Shown here: positions 1 through 8,933 of the stretch, one piece after another
How positions within the stretch are numbered: the first letter of the stretch is position 1
Layout: every line of letters begins with the position of its first letter
NCBI RefSeq assembly: GCF_009711135.1
Contig: NZ_WMIC01000003.1
Span: 248,001 to 312,000 of the forward strand
DNA length: 64,000 nucleotides
Direction: 5' to 3'
Source of the DNA: Flavobacterium sp. LC2016-01
GTDB taxonomy: Bacteria; Bacteroidota; Bacteroidia; Flavobacteriales; Flavobacteriaceae
Program-made: the position numbers and the translations under genes
The notes under the pieces: model-generated
Seen by the model: only the letters and a program-made list of their open reading frames with translations
Databases searched by the model: none
What the model was told of the DNA's origin: nothing

Positions 1-636
1 CATTTCAGGGTTTTCATCAAGAAACGCCAAAAACTTATCCATTTCCTTTTGATTCCCTTTCATTAACTCCTCCATATCAAATGGCAATTCATCGGGCATA
101 TCTTCTTGTGAAAATGGTTTTTCTAGCGCTTCCAGAATATCTTCCGTATTTGCTTCGTAACGCAATGATGCTATATATTGCGGAATATGAACTGTTTTTG
201 AAGGTTCGATTATATCAATTTCTTTAAAAACTGGTGCTTCTAGTAAATCGATCCACGAAACTTCTTCTTTTAATTCTACCAATCCAATATCCGGATGCAT
301 GAAATGATAATGCTCTGAAAACAAATTGTGCCACTCAGCCTTTGTTAGCTGAGGGGTCACAATTGTATTTTCGGGAATAAATAATTTGTTTTCTATCAAT
401 TGACAGAAATAATTCCTTCCAATACGATCTGCTTTAATGCTATTCTGATCCAAAACCAATAAACATCCAAATAGCTCGTTTGCATTTGCTCCTGGAACTG
501 GAAAAGCTTTGACCAAATGGAACGCTAATCCAATATTCTGAATTTCCTGAAGCCATACTTTTGGCAATCCACTTTTTATAAAGACACCTCCTTTGGGAAA
601 TGTGTTTTTAGAATTTATTCTAAGTTTAAGTTCCAT
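1..636 (-). CDS. Partial component of MoxR-vWA-propeller conflict operon
   Basis: Reads from an ATG at 636 through base 1 without a stop, so 212 codons are seen and the 3' end lies outside the window. The start overlaps the end of the upstream vWA gene by 11 bp, which implies translational coupling as the fifth gene of the operon. I do not recognise the domain. The visible part has a compact N-terminal region and becomes acidic towards the visible end, with runs of Glu/Asp/Met around residues 170-212. By position and by analogy with MoxR-vWA-beta-propeller ternary systems it should be one of their accessory components; that is inference from context. Confidence 0.7.
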   Translation of the reverse strand, partial: MELKLRINSKNTFPKGGVFIKSGLPKVWLQEIQNIGLAFHLVKAFPVPGANANELFGCLLVLDQNSIKADRIGRNYFCQLIENKLFIPENTIVTPQLTKAEWHNLFSEHYHFMHPDIGLVELKEEVSWIDLLEAPVFKEIDIIEPSKTVHIPQYIASLRYEANTEDILEALEKPFSQEDMPDELPFDMEELMKGNQKEMDKFLAFLDENPEM

Positions 637-3172
637 GCTGTCTTACATTTTGTATAAATGGATCTACATATTTTTCCAGAAAGTCTTTTTCTTTTATATT
701 TTCCAGAAAAGAATCTGTTATAAAATAATCATTACCGGAATATTCACTTTCTGAAGCCATAATGGTTCTTCCGTTTGCAATGAAAGGAATATAAAATTTA
801 GGAATTTCCTCTTTACCGCTTTCAAATATTAAAATCCCGTCCTTATTGGTTACTCTGCTTCCGTCTGGAGATTCAAAAAACAAGGTTTCAATGTAACAAA
901 CTGCACTAGCTCTTTCAATTATTCTCTTTAAATTTTCGGCTTCCTGTCTTGTTACATTGTTTAAAATAATGCCAAGCTCATCATCTACAACACTTTTACA
1001 TTCAACTAAAGATTTATCTGTATTCTGTTTTATGATATGAACAAGATCAATAGTTGATGCTCCTCCTTTATTTTTCAAAATAAGATTTACCTTTTCATCA
1101 AATCGTATGGTTTCTTGTCTCAAATCGTTAGGATTATAGTAACTTGTTTTAGAAAATTCTAAGTGAGTGAAGTTAAACCCATTGATTTCGATATGATTAT
1201 TTACAATTGACATTCCTTTTAGTTTTTTTATGACGCTGTATTTGAATTTACTGTTCATAAAATCTCTAACAAAAGAATTTTGTTTTATGCTATAGGTCGA
1301 AAAAGCATCATTAATCAAATTACTGAACTCAGACTTCATTTTTATTAAATCATCATCGACACGCCAATAGCTTGCACCATCAGTTAAATAAAACTCACTC
1401 TTATGTCCAAACACATTAACCTTTAAATCATTAAAATCTTCATTAGAAACCGCATTACTCTTTAACTCCTGTTTATCAATATTATAAATACTAATTTTTG
1501 GAGTCGAATCGCTTACGTAACACAACAGAAATCTCTCGCCTTTGCCATTGGTTTTTATAGCAAACTCTCCTTTGTCGAAAGGAAGATTTGAAGCTACTTT
1601 TTTAAACCCTTTGTTGAACTCATTACTAACAAACCAGAATAAATTTCCATTCAAATACGTATAAAAATCAGAACCATAATAAAAGATATTCTGATAACTT
1701 CTTTCTACCGGAAACAAAAGCGGAATATTATCTAAGTCTGTTTCTGAATAGTTACGACGCGGCAAATCTCCTTTTTCTTTTTTCCACAGTTCATCTAGCG
1801 GCATTATAATATGCTGCAGCATTTTTCTCCCTTTGTTCTGATTTTTATAAACTTTGATGCCTTCCATCTCCGTTTCAAAAACATACTTAATCTCAGTGTA
1901 ATAAGTACTTATCACATTTTTCATTGATGCCAGTTTCAAACTATCTTCTGCAGAAAAAAGAAATACTTCCTGATTTTTACTGCTGATTTTATTTTGCCGA
2001 AAAAATGATTCAAGTCCTTGCGAACAATCCAGTTTGCCGCTAAGTTCACTCAAGGCCTGAATTACATCATGAACGTTATCTAACGGAACTTCCTTAAAAT
2101 CCTGACCTGCTATAAAAACTCTGCATTTAATGTCGGTTTTAGGATGTCTTGCAATCGCGATCGCCGAAGCAAAAGACAGAATCTTAGGATTTCCCCAATT
2201 TTTTAATGAGCTGTCGATAATCAAAATACGTTCGAATTTATCTGCTTCCGGCGGTACTTCTCTTTGAATGTAAAGTGCTTCGTTGTTAGCAATTCTGGAC
2301 ATAAAAACATCATCATCGTAAGCAAATTCAGAAATGACCAATTTGTCAAAATCACCTTTGTTTGTCAAATCCGAGATTCCTCCCAAAGGCTGTTCACTCG
2401 GATGATTGTGGTGCAACGGGATATGAAGTCCCGACCAAAGCCGTTTGATAAGACTTCCTACGTGAAAGGTACGATCATCATTTATAAGCTGCTCGACAAA
2501 AGTGGCTGTATCACTAAGGTTTTCCTCTTCTAAAATTTCCTCTTTCAGCTTATCCTTTAAATCCTCATGCGGATTATCCTCCATGGCATACAAAATCGAC
2601 TGCACTGTTGGAAATCTCTTTTTAAGCAGAGCCAATGTTCTGAAATCTTTTATAAAATTGGCATCATTAAAAGGATCTTTTACGCCTGCACGCACCAAAT
2701 GATGCCTATAATCTTTGTATTCGTCCAGAATCTTTTTTGCTTTTTCGGAAGAAATTCTGTTATGACATCCGTCAAAAATAGTTTGAAACATTTTCAGTCT
2801 TTTCTCGCCCATCTTGTATTCATCAGGCAAAGCCGAAAGTTGTCTCATAAAACCAATACTTGCACCTAATCTAAACGAATGTTCTATAGGAAAAGATTTG
2901 ATTATTTCTTTGTCTTGTGCCCAATTCTGAATTCTGTCAATGGTTTCTTCGCTATCATGATTAGTGGCTGTAATGGCTAATAAAAGAGTTCCGAATGGTG
3001 GAAAATTAGTATCAGAAAGCGCTTCTAAAATTTCAAATACAAATTTCTCATAACCGATAGTTTGCCCATTCGGAATTGTGATAGTCTCAAATACACTATC
3101 TGGAGAAAATATTTGATTTTCCCATTCCCAAAAATAGTCTGTGAATGATTGAAAGTATCTTTGAAATTCCAT
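626..3172 (-). CDS. vWA / propeller-like protein of MoxR conflict system, with L7/L12-like segment
   Basis: 848 residues. Residues 1-310 are helical and of no family I recognise. A vWA-like core starts near residue 314 (hydrophobic strand, then D320-S321-S322) and runs to about 460. The MIDAS is degenerate: DxS is present but the second Ser of DxSxS is Lys324. Residues about 480-620 hold short beta repeats rich in aromatic residues, consistent with a small propeller. Residues about 705-762 resemble the C-terminal domain of ribosomal protein L7/L12 (pattern SLVECKSVVDD, then TRQEAENLKRIIE). The gene starts 7 bp after the preceding gene and overlaps the next by 11 bp. A MoxR partner two genes upstream supports a MoxR-vWA-beta-propeller ternary system. 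No transmembrane segment is seen. Confidence 0.8.
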   Translation of the reverse strand: MEFQRYFQSFTDYFWEWENQIFSPDSVFETITIPNGQTIGYEKFVFEILEALSDTNFPPFGTLLLAITATNHDSEETIDRIQNWAQDKEIIKSFPIEHSFRLGASIGFMRQLSALPDEYKMGEKRLKMFQTIFDGCHNRISSEKAKKILDEYKDYRHHLVRAGVKDPFNDANFIKDFRTLALLKKRFPTVQSILYAMEDNPHEDLKDKLKEEILEEENLSDTATFVEQLINDDRTFHVGSLIKRLWSGLHIPLHHNHPSEQPLGGISDLTNKGDFDKLVISEFAYDDDVFMSRIANNEALYIQREVPPEADKFERILIIDSSLKNWGNPKILSFASAIAIARHPKTDIKCRVFIAGQDFKEVPLDNVHDVIQALSELSGKLDCSQGLESFFRQNKISSKNQEVFLFSAEDSLKLASMKNVISTYYTEIKYVFETEMEGIKVYKNQNKGRKMLQHIIMPLDELWKKEKGDLPRRNYSETDLDNIPLLFPVERSYQNIFYYGSDFYTYLNGNLFWFVSNEFNKGFKKVASNLPFDKGEFAIKTNGKGERFLLCYVSDSTPKISIYNIDKQELKSNAVSNEDFNDLKVNVFGHKSEFYLTDGASYWRVDDDLIKMKSEFSNLINDAFSTYSIKQNSFVRDFMNSKFKYSVIKKLKGMSIVNNHIEINGFNFTHLEFSKTSYYNPNDLRQETIRFDEKVNLILKNKGGASTIDLVHIIKQNTDKSLVECKSVVDDELGIILNNVTRQEAENLKRIIERASAVCYIETLFFESPDGSRVTNKDGILIFESGKEEIPKFYIPFIANGRTIMASESEYSGNDYFITDSFLENIKEKDFLEKYVDPFIQNVRQHGT

Positions 3173-3179
3173 TTTTATT

Positions 3180-3878
3180 TTATGAAAAAGTTAAGCGAAA
3201 TGAACTAATTGATAGTGGTTTAATATTTTGTTTGGGAATAGACGAATAACTGTTATCCTTATTCCAGAGTATTAGGTTTTTATCAAAAGGATTTAATTTA
3301 TCCTTAAGTGTTTGTGTCAAAACAGGCCATTCAAAATCATATCCTGAAGGCACTAGAAAATCATTTTTTAACCAATAGGTATCTCCTTTCAACGGCAATA
3401 AAGGCTTTCCAATAATCAATGCTTTGTTATTGATTACAACCCATTGTAAAGGTTCAAGTCGAAATTTTGGTGCTGATTCAATATATGCTTTCAATTCCTG
3501 ATATTGTGCAAGTAAAGCATATGCTTCTTTGACATCTTCTGATTGTTTTAATGCAATATCAAGTGTCTGATCTATACCAAAAAAGTTATGATTGAAATTG
3601 GGCAATGAAACGGGTAAACCTCTCAAAACCGGCGACCATAGCAAACCCGAAGGCAGTTTTTTGGCCGGCAGCTGTTTTCCTTTTTCAAACAATAAATTTT
3701 CTTTTAACTCGTATATTTTGGCATACGGAATTTGAAGAATCTCAGAAGAGTTTATTTGCTCGGCTGAGAATTCTTTTATCCAGATTGTATTGATTTCAAA
3801 AGCTATTTTCAGATTTTCCCAATGGCGCACTGCTCCCAGAAAATCTTTATGTTCTTTATTAATTTCTAGAAAGTACAT
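3180..3878 (-). CDS. Accessory protein of MoxR-vWA operon
   Basis: 232 residues, no signal peptide or membrane segment. The sequence is a mix of short strands and helices rich in Trp, Leu and Pro, and I do not recognise it. It starts 1 bp after the MoxR stop codon and ends 7 bp before the vWA gene, so it lies between ATPase and vWA partner in one transcript. Known ternary systems of this kind carry several family-specific extra domains, and this is probably one. The function is inferred only from that context. Confidence 0.7.
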   Translation of the reverse strand: MYFLEINKEHKDFLGAVRHWENLKIAFEINTIWIKEFSAEQINSSEILQIPYAKIYELKENLLFEKGKQLPAKKLPSGLLWSPVLRGLPVSLPNFNHNFFGIDQTLDIALKQSEDVKEAYALLAQYQELKAYIESAPKFRLEPLQWVVINNKALIIGKPLLPLKGDTYWLKNDFLVPSGYDFEWPVLTQTLKDKLNPFDKNLILWNKDNSYSSIPKQNIKPLSISSFRLTFS

Positions 3879-3879
3879 A

Positions 3880-5010
3880 TTAAATAGTTTGCAGAATTTT
3901 TTGCCACAAAGATTCTATATGTTCCTGAATGTATTTTTTCTTTTCTGCGTCTTTGATCCAGTCGCAACGGGTTTGCATATATCTTAATTTATCTTTGATC
4001 ACATTTTGTTCTTCAAAAGAAAGGCTTTCATCCTGCCATTTTTCAATTAGATAATTTACTTCTTTCATCACGCTTTCAGCATCCGGCGTTTTATTGTACA
4101 TCGCTTGAGGATGCGCTTCTGTAGAAGTATCTTTTTCGATAATTTTATTAATGATTCCTTCCAGAATTTCAATTTGCTCTTCGTTATCCCAAATATATTT
4201 TAAAACCCAGAAATCTGATACAATCGATTCTTTTCTTCCGCACATTAGTGCACTTGCAGCAATAAGATTCTGAAGCTTTACCGCACGTCGGTCAGAGACT
4301 TTTATTCCGGTATTTCGAAGGCTATGGATAATATCCACATATTCGTTTCGTGTCGCGCTCAAATCTACCTGACGGCAAAGCTTTTGCAATTCGCGAACCT
4401 CATCGGCCGAAATTGTCGGCACTTCTTCAGTCACAGAACTTTCCAGTTTCCAACCGGCAAGCAATACCTGATGCAGTAAATCCGGTTCTACGTAATCACA
4501 TTTTATACGAATCAGGAAACGGTCAAGCAAAGCATTTAGCGATTCGTCTTCTGGCATAAGGTTACTCGCGCCAACAAACATCAATGCCGGCAATTTTTTA
4601 GTTTCCTTACCGCGACGAAAGATTTTTTCGTTAAGTGCCATAAGCAAACTATTCAAGATAGCCGAATTGGCATTAAAAATCTCATCCAGAAAAACCATCG
4701 AAGCTTCGGGCATCATTCCGTCAGTATTGGTAATCAATTCTCCTTCTTTCAGTTTTCGAATATCAAAAGGTCCAAAGATCTCATTAGGTTCGGTAAAACG
4801 GGTTAACAAATATTCGAAATTTTTATCACCATCGATTCCTTTAGAAAGCGATCTGACAATTGCACTTTTTGCAGTTCCTGGAGGTCCAAGCAAAAAAGCA
4901 TTTTCTCGTGCAAGCAGTCCAATTCCTAACAGATCGATGATTTCATTTTTTCCAACAAAAGTTTCCTTGATATGTTTTAAAACGGCATTTAATTTAGTTG
5001 TAGGATTCAT
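3880..5010 (-). CDS. MoxR-family AAA+ ATPase (RavA-like)
   Basis: 376 residues from the ATG at 5010. An ATG at 5082 would add 24 lysine-rich residues and overlap the upstream gene by 38 bp; I prefer 5010 because conserved sequence begins there. Walker A GPPGTAKS is at about residues 42-49, Walker B VFLDEIF at about 106-112, and the sensor-1 region GASN at about 157-160. The segment between Walker A and B (TRFTEPNEIFGPFDI) is typical of RavA-type MoxR ATPases, which work with vWA proteins to remodel targets. The C-terminal 100 residues are helical. It is the second gene of the five-gene minus-strand operon and would be the NTP-driven motor of the system. Confidence 0.9.
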   Translation of the reverse strand: MNPTTKLNAVLKHIKETFVGKNEIIDLLGIGLLARENAFLLGPPGTAKSAIVRSLSKGIDGDKNFEYLLTRFTEPNEIFGPFDIRKLKEGELITNTDGMMPEASMVFLDEIFNANSAILNSLLMALNEKIFRRGKETKKLPALMFVGASNLMPEDESLNALLDRFLIRIKCDYVEPDLLHQVLLAGWKLESSVTEEVPTISADEVRELQKLCRQVDLSATRNEYVDIIHSLRNTGIKVSDRRAVKLQNLIAASALMCGRKESIVSDFWVLKYIWDNEEQIEILEGIINKIIEKDTSTEAHPQAMYNKTPDAESVMKEVNYLIEKWQDESLSFEEQNVIKDKLRYMQTRCDWIKDAEKKKYIQEHIESLWQKILQTI

Positions 5011-5044
5011 TACTTTACTTCTATTTTTTATTCTTTTAAATGTT

Positions 5045-5671
5045 TTAAAGTTGTGCCCAGAAAAGTTTTTGATAATCTCCAAAACCTATCTCCAGTTGTT
5101 TTTTTATAAAATCAGATTGGGCCCATTTTATAGATTTTCTTTGTACGATTCGGTCAATATAAAGCTGCAGCAAGCAATCATTTGCCGCAACTGCATCAAA
5201 ATTTATGTTTTCCGTATCCAGATCAGATCCAATGGCCGAATAATGAAATTGGATTAAATGTTTTTCTAAAATATCTATGACCAAATCTTCCGGATCTATT
5301 TTCCTAATTTCCGCAATAATCTGAGGCAAAAAACGAAGACAGAGATCTGCCGAAATAATAGCCGAAGCGTCCACTGCACCAATATAAAAAGATAAAAGTT
5401 CCTTTACATCTTTCATTTTATGTTCTCTATGCAATAAGAGTTGTGTAGCTAAATATACCATTCTGGCCGCCCATAAAGCAGCTCCTGAATTAAAATTAGG
5501 CGCTATTCCCGGGTATTCTAAAACTTCTTTTTCATATTCTGTTTCCAGAAACAAAGCAGCTTCCGTTTCCTCCGTTTGAGCAATTGTAATTAGCTTATCA
5601 TACAAAATAACCTGTTCTATGGTTCTGAGATGATAAATGGTATCCAAAAAAGGCGTTTTTATTTTCTCCAT
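5045..5671 (-). CDS. First gene of MoxR-vWA operon, helical protein of unknown function
   Basis: 208 residues, mostly amphipathic helix, no signal peptide. It is acidic in the first third and basic at the C-terminus (KSIKWAQSDFIKKQ). I recognise no family. It is promoter-proximal: a Bacteroidetes-type promoter lies 80-115 bp upstream, and its stop is 34 bp before the chosen MoxR start. Co-transcription with the MoxR and vWA genes is likely. Its job is unknown; an adaptor or sensor is only a guess. Confidence 0.7.
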   Translation of the reverse strand: MEKIKTPFLDTIYHLRTIEQVILYDKLITIAQTEETEAALFLETEYEKEVLEYPGIAPNFNSGAALWAARMVYLATQLLLHREHKMKDVKELLSFYIGAVDASAIISADLCLRFLPQIIAEIRKIDPEDLVIDILEKHLIQFHYSAIGSDLDTENINFDAVAANDCLLQLYIDRIVQRKSIKWAQSDFIKKQLEIGFGDYQKLFWAQL

Positions 5672-5752
5672 CTTATTAAATTATGCCTTTTTAAATCGGA
5701 CTATTCTTTAAAGTGAATAATTCTCCGTCTCATACGAAAAATTGTACACGAA

Positions 5753-5786
5753 CAAATATATTATTAAATCTGAACCTTTGTTCAAA
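5753..5786 (-). promoter_or_regulatory. Promoter of the MoxR-vWA operon
   Basis: On the minus strand TTTG (5786-5783) is followed 22 bp later by TATATTTG (5760-5753). This fits the Bacteroidetes -33/-7 pattern (TTTG, spacer, TAnnTTTG). Transcription would begin near 5746, leaving a leader of about 75 nt before the ATG at 5671. Confidence 0.55.
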
Positions 5787-5909
5787 TATTACTTTTAGCT
5801 TTTGCAATTGTTTTTAACAAAAAAGTAAAACTACAGCTATAAATAACTGCAGTTTCCTTCCAGAGCTATCAACAATGCTTTTTGACAATTGTAATCAACA
5901 AATTAAATT

Positions 5910-6455
5910 CTAATTTTTAAGACACCAATGCAAAATCTTAGCGATGTTTTTAGCATCGTCAATGCCGCGGTGATGGGTTCCTTCAAGCGGAATATTCAGC
6001 ATTTGCAAAGCACCATTCATTCCAGTTGGTTTTTGCAGACCAAACTTTTCAGCAAAATGAGTTTTCACATTAATATGTTCTTCTCCCATCGGATACGGAA
6101 TTCCAAATGATTTACATTGCTTTTTCAGCATATTTAAATCGTACTGACCGTAACTTGCCCACGTATATAAATCGGGATTGTAATTGTCGATTAACTGATT
6201 AACAGCTTCTTCAAAAAGAACGCCATTTTTATCCAATAAATCTTGAGTAATGGTTGTCAGTTCTGTACAAAACGGACTCACGTTCGAACGCTGGGGTTTT
6301 ATCAAAATTCCCTGATTCTTTGTAATTTCTCCCGTTTCTGTATCTAAAACCGCCAAACCTATTTCAATGATTTCATTTTCCTGGCCCTGCGGGACCGCGC
6401 TTTGCCAGCATGTGGCTTCTAAATCGATAATAATAATTTTATCTGTAGTTTTCAT
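5910..6455 (-). CDS. DEDDh 3'-5' exonuclease (KapD/ERI1-like)
   Basis: 181 residues forming one RNase H-fold exonuclease domain. The acidic residues are D11 and E13 (IIIIDLEAT), D106 (YGQYDLNML) and H162 with D167 (HHRGIDDAKN), which is the complete DEDDh set. Single-domain members of this group act on RNA or DNA 3' ends; ERI1-type members trim structured RNA and KapD-type are bacterial relatives. It stands alone between the MoxR operon and the slipin region. With RNA ligases, TatD and tRNA-like sequences nearby, an RNA-end-trimming role is reasonable but inferred. Confidence 0.85.
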   Translation of the reverse strand: MKTTDKIIIIDLEATCWQSAVPQGQENEIIEIGLAVLDTETGEITKNQGILIKPQRSNVSPFCTELTTITQDLLDKNGVLFEEAVNQLIDNYNPDLYTWASYGQYDLNMLKKQCKSFGIPYPMGEEHINVKTHFAEKFGLQKPTGMNGALQMLNIPLEGTHHRGIDDAKNIAKILHWCLKN

Positions 6456-6499
6456 TTTTTTTAATTTTTAATAATTGTGTTTAATTTTTTTAACCGCTA

Positions 6500-6640
6500 G
6501 AGGCACTAAGATTTTACGCAAAGAACCTCTAAGATTAGTTTCACGCAGATTGAGCAGATTTAAGCAGATTTTTTTATAATCCATCTAGTCTTATAATCTG
6601 TGGCTAAAAAGCTTTCTGCCTTAACGCCTCTGTGGTAAAA
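6500..6640. repeat. Flavobacterial interspersed intergenic sequence
   Basis: This non-coding stretch holds short phrases (CACGCAGATT, GAGCAGATTTAAGCAGATT, AATCTGTGGC, CCTCTGTGG). ATCTGTGGC also occurs near 23910. It looks like a degenerate intergenic repeat of the sort common in Flavobacterium genomes. I see no gene in it. Confidence 0.4.
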
Positions 6641-6643
6641 GAC

Positions 6644-7081
6644 TTAGAAAAACATGCTTTTAAAATCTAGAAAAAAACTTCTTTTCTTAGACTTTTTCTC
6701 TTGCTTTTCCTTTTTTGTTTTAGAATTTTCGTAAAACTTTTTGAAAGGACGAGGCTCAAAATCAACCAAAATCGCCGCCATATTTATAGCATCAATATTT
6801 GATGGATCTGTTTCTCCTTTAAAGAAAGTCTCGATAGGTCTAAACTTATCTTTCGTTTCCTTAAACTTATTTTTTTTGGTATGATCGAAATCTAAACCCA
6901 ATAGATTACTGAAAACATTCAAATCATCCTTCGTTGGATTGTTTTCGAAAATAAGCCAGCAAAAATCACGAAGTTTTCCACGAGAAGGTTTGTACAAATA
7001 ATCAAAGTATTTGCCTTCTTTTTCTATCTCGTATTTTTTTCTAATTGCGTTTTTATATTGTTTTAATGTATTGTTGTTCAT
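6644..7081 (-). CDS. Hypothetical basic protein
   Basis: 145 residues from the ATG at 7081. A longer frame to 7150 exists, but its first 23 residues look like non-coding sequence. The protein is Lys-rich and the C-terminal 25 residues (TKKEKQEKKSKKRS and after) are strongly basic, suggesting nucleic-acid contact. The middle is a helical domain with no motif I recognise. It is on the minus strand between the exonuclease and a 52-residue ORF. Function unknown. Confidence 0.6.
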   Translation of the reverse strand: MNNNTLKQYKNAIRKKYEIEKEGKYFDYLYKPSRGKLRDFCWLIFENNPTKDDLNVFSNLLGLDFDHTKKNKFKETKDKFRPIETFFKGETDPSNIDAINMAAILVDFEPRPFKKFYENSKTKKEKQEKKSKKRSFFLDFKSMFF

Positions 7082-7187
7082 GGTATTTTTCTTTGCAATT
7101 CTTGGGAACCTCTGGAAATCGTAAGACTTCTGGGAAACCAATATCTGCAAAGCTTAAAATGCCAATGCTTTTCGGGAGAAGTATCTC

Positions 7188-7346
7188 CTAAATGATATAA
7201 GTTTCTCTCAATCTTACCTTTTCATTCCATTCGTTAATGAGTTCTAAATGATTTCCTTTACTCGAGGCAAACGGAAACTCACCACACTCAACTATAGTTG
7301 TACAACCAAAATGCTGGTCACACGCAAATCCTATTTCTTGATTCAT
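7188..7346 (-). CDS. Small hypothetical protein (52 aa)
   Basis: An intact short frame from ATG at 7346 to TAG at 7188. The product begins MNQEIGFACDQHFGCTTIVE and contains three Cys in its first 21 residues plus a His, then a helical acidic/basic tail (NEWNEKVRLRE). It lies between the slipin gene and the 145-residue gene, all minus strand. Coding status rests on the intact frame and natural-looking composition; no family is recognised. A small metal-binding protein is possible. Confidence 0.4.
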   Translation of the reverse strand: MNQEIGFACDQHFGCTTIVECGEFPFASSKGNHLELINEWNEKVRLRETYII

Positions 7347-7402
7347 CCTTAAATTTTTATTGTTAAACTAAAACCATCAGCGTTTCCATTGATGGCTTTT
7401 CT

Positions 7403-8500
7403 CTATTTTACGAAGATTTCTTTCAATTGACCAATTACGTTTCCACCTCCAGAAATGGTGATTTCACCAATTTTATCTGCGATTTTTTCAACGTATTCCA
7501 TCTCTTTCAGCTTCCACAACATTTCGTTTTCTTCCATCAGTTTTGCTGTGTTTAGCAAACTTCTTGTTGCAGCAGTTTCTTCTCTTCTCATAATGCTGTT
7601 GGCCTGCGCTTTTTTCTCGGCAACCAAAACCTGATTCATGATTTCTTTCATATCGCCTGGAAGAATTACATCTCTTATTCCGGCATCAGAAATATTCAAA
7701 CCCAAATCTTTGATTTTACTTTTTGCTTCTTCTAAAATAGCTTCTGCAATAGCATCTTTTTTGCTCAATAATTCATCTAAAGTCAATCCGCCTACAAAAG
7801 CTCTTAGAGCCAATTGCATGGCAACATACAACTGTTTTTCAAAATCTTTGTTTTCGACCAAAGCTTTCATAATATCAACAACTTGGTATCTCACAAAAAA
7901 GTTGATTCTCAATCCTGCTTTATCTTTAGTCAACAATTCCTGTCCAGAAATTTCTAGTTGCTGTTGTCTTGTATCAACCGTTTTAACTTCGATTGTAATC
8001 GCGTTATTCCAAAAGTAATGCGTTCCAGATTTCAACTCTTTTACAAAAGTTCCGTTCACAAACAGCAATGCTTTGTCATTACTTGCTACAATAAATTTTC
8101 GAACAAAATACTTTAATTGATTATGCTCTAATAAGTTTACAGGAACATCTTCTGTGATTTCAATTTTAGACAGATCTGCTTTTTTGAATTCGTTTTTCAC
8201 AATTCCTTTCCAGAAAGGATGTCTTCCTGAAGTCAGCGTTCCTTTAAAATTTCCGTTTATAAAATGCAAAACAATCTCGTTATCGGCAACCTCAACAACG
8301 TCTAACATTGAGGCCAAAACTTCATTCTGCAATAAAATATTCAATTCGAAAGGTGCATTAAAGACCCCATTCAGATCATAAATCAATGCATTTTTGTTTC
8401 CAAAAACCCAGTGCAAACCTTCTTGTAATACTTTTACTAATTTTCTGTTTTCGAAAAGCAAACCCACTTGGTATGCTTCGATTTTGATTCTCTTAATCAT
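7403..8500 (-). CDS. Slipin / SPFH (band 7) domain protein
   Basis: 365 residues from the ATG at 8500 (8518 is possible). An N-terminal beta-rich region of about 130 residues precedes the SPFH domain at about 135-300, with typical phrases EVKTVDTRQQQL and GLNISDAGIRDVILPGDM, then a coiled segment (AEKKAQANSIMRREETAA). There is no clear N-terminal membrane helix, so it is of the soluble or peripheral slipin kind. Slipins recur beside RNA-repair genes such as rtcB and RNA ligases in bacteria. Here the gene lies downstream of RNA ligase, ATP-grasp and tRNA-like sequences in the same orientation. It may scaffold the repair factors; that is inference. Confidence 0.85.
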   Translation of the reverse strand: MIKRIKIEAYQVGLLFENRKLVKVLQEGLHWVFGNKNALIYDLNGVFNAPFELNILLQNEVLASMLDVVEVADNEIVLHFINGNFKGTLTSGRHPFWKGIVKNEFKKADLSKIEITEDVPVNLLEHNQLKYFVRKFIVASNDKALLFVNGTFVKELKSGTHYFWNNAITIEVKTVDTRQQQLEISGQELLTKDKAGLRINFFVRYQVVDIMKALVENKDFEKQLYVAMQLALRAFVGGLTLDELLSKKDAIAEAILEEAKSKIKDLGLNISDAGIRDVILPGDMKEIMNQVLVAEKKAQANSIMRREETAATRSLLNTAKLMEENEMLWKLKEMEYVEKIADKIGEITISGGGNVIGQLKEIFVK

Positions 8501-8864
8501 AATATTTTTTTGTTTCAAGTTTTCTTTGTTTCAAGTTTCAAGTTTGAAACAGCCGAAAATCTTTGTTCTATTTTCTATTCTCTATTTTCTTTTCTCTATT
8601 TTCTTTCTTCTAAATAAAAAAACTTCCTTGCCTTTCTCCTCCGAGAAAAACGGATGAAGAGTTTGTAATTTGTTTACCCGAATTGTTTGCGATTCTATTT
8701 TATTGAGATGATCCCCAAATCATCTTAACAATCAAATCGGAAAGAAAGCAGGTATTTCAAAAAACGTTGCTTTTCGCACTGGCTTTATCGTGAGTGTGAA
8801 GGTTCAGATTCTAGAATCCTAATTTCACTGACAAAGACAAATCAGTTTTTTTCCTGGTACATCT

Positions 8865-8932
8865 TTTAAAGAGTGATGCGCTCTGGAATTACAGATTGTA
8901 AGCCTGTAGTTGATTAGCCGCTCATCCAACCG
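8865..8932 (-). ncRNA. tRNA-like sequence with Val(UAC)-type anticodon arm
   Basis: On the minus strand an anticodon-like arm at 8907-8891 has stem ACAGG/TCTGT and loop CTTACAA, i.e. U33 and anticodon UAC (Val). Upstream is a D-arm-like stretch containing GG. Downstream, where a T arm should be, AGAG/CTCT enclose CGCATCA, so the TTCGA T-loop signature is missing. No acceptor stem closes. It is a degenerate or divergent tRNA relative in the gap between the ATP-grasp and slipin genes. Confidence 0.4.
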
Positions 8933-8933
8933 A

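Noticed and set aside
4667..5257. 196-residue ORF opposite the MoxR operon
   Set aside because: Antisense shadow of two clear coding genes; the composition reflects the reverse complement.
8701..8730. Anticodon-arm-like hairpin GATGAT-TTGGGG-ATCATC
   Set aside because: It is a lone hairpin without D or T arms; not counted as a tRNA-like gene.
8761..8840. Possible plus-strand tRNA T arm (GAAGGTTCAGATTC)
   Set aside because: The stem does not pair and no other arms surround it.
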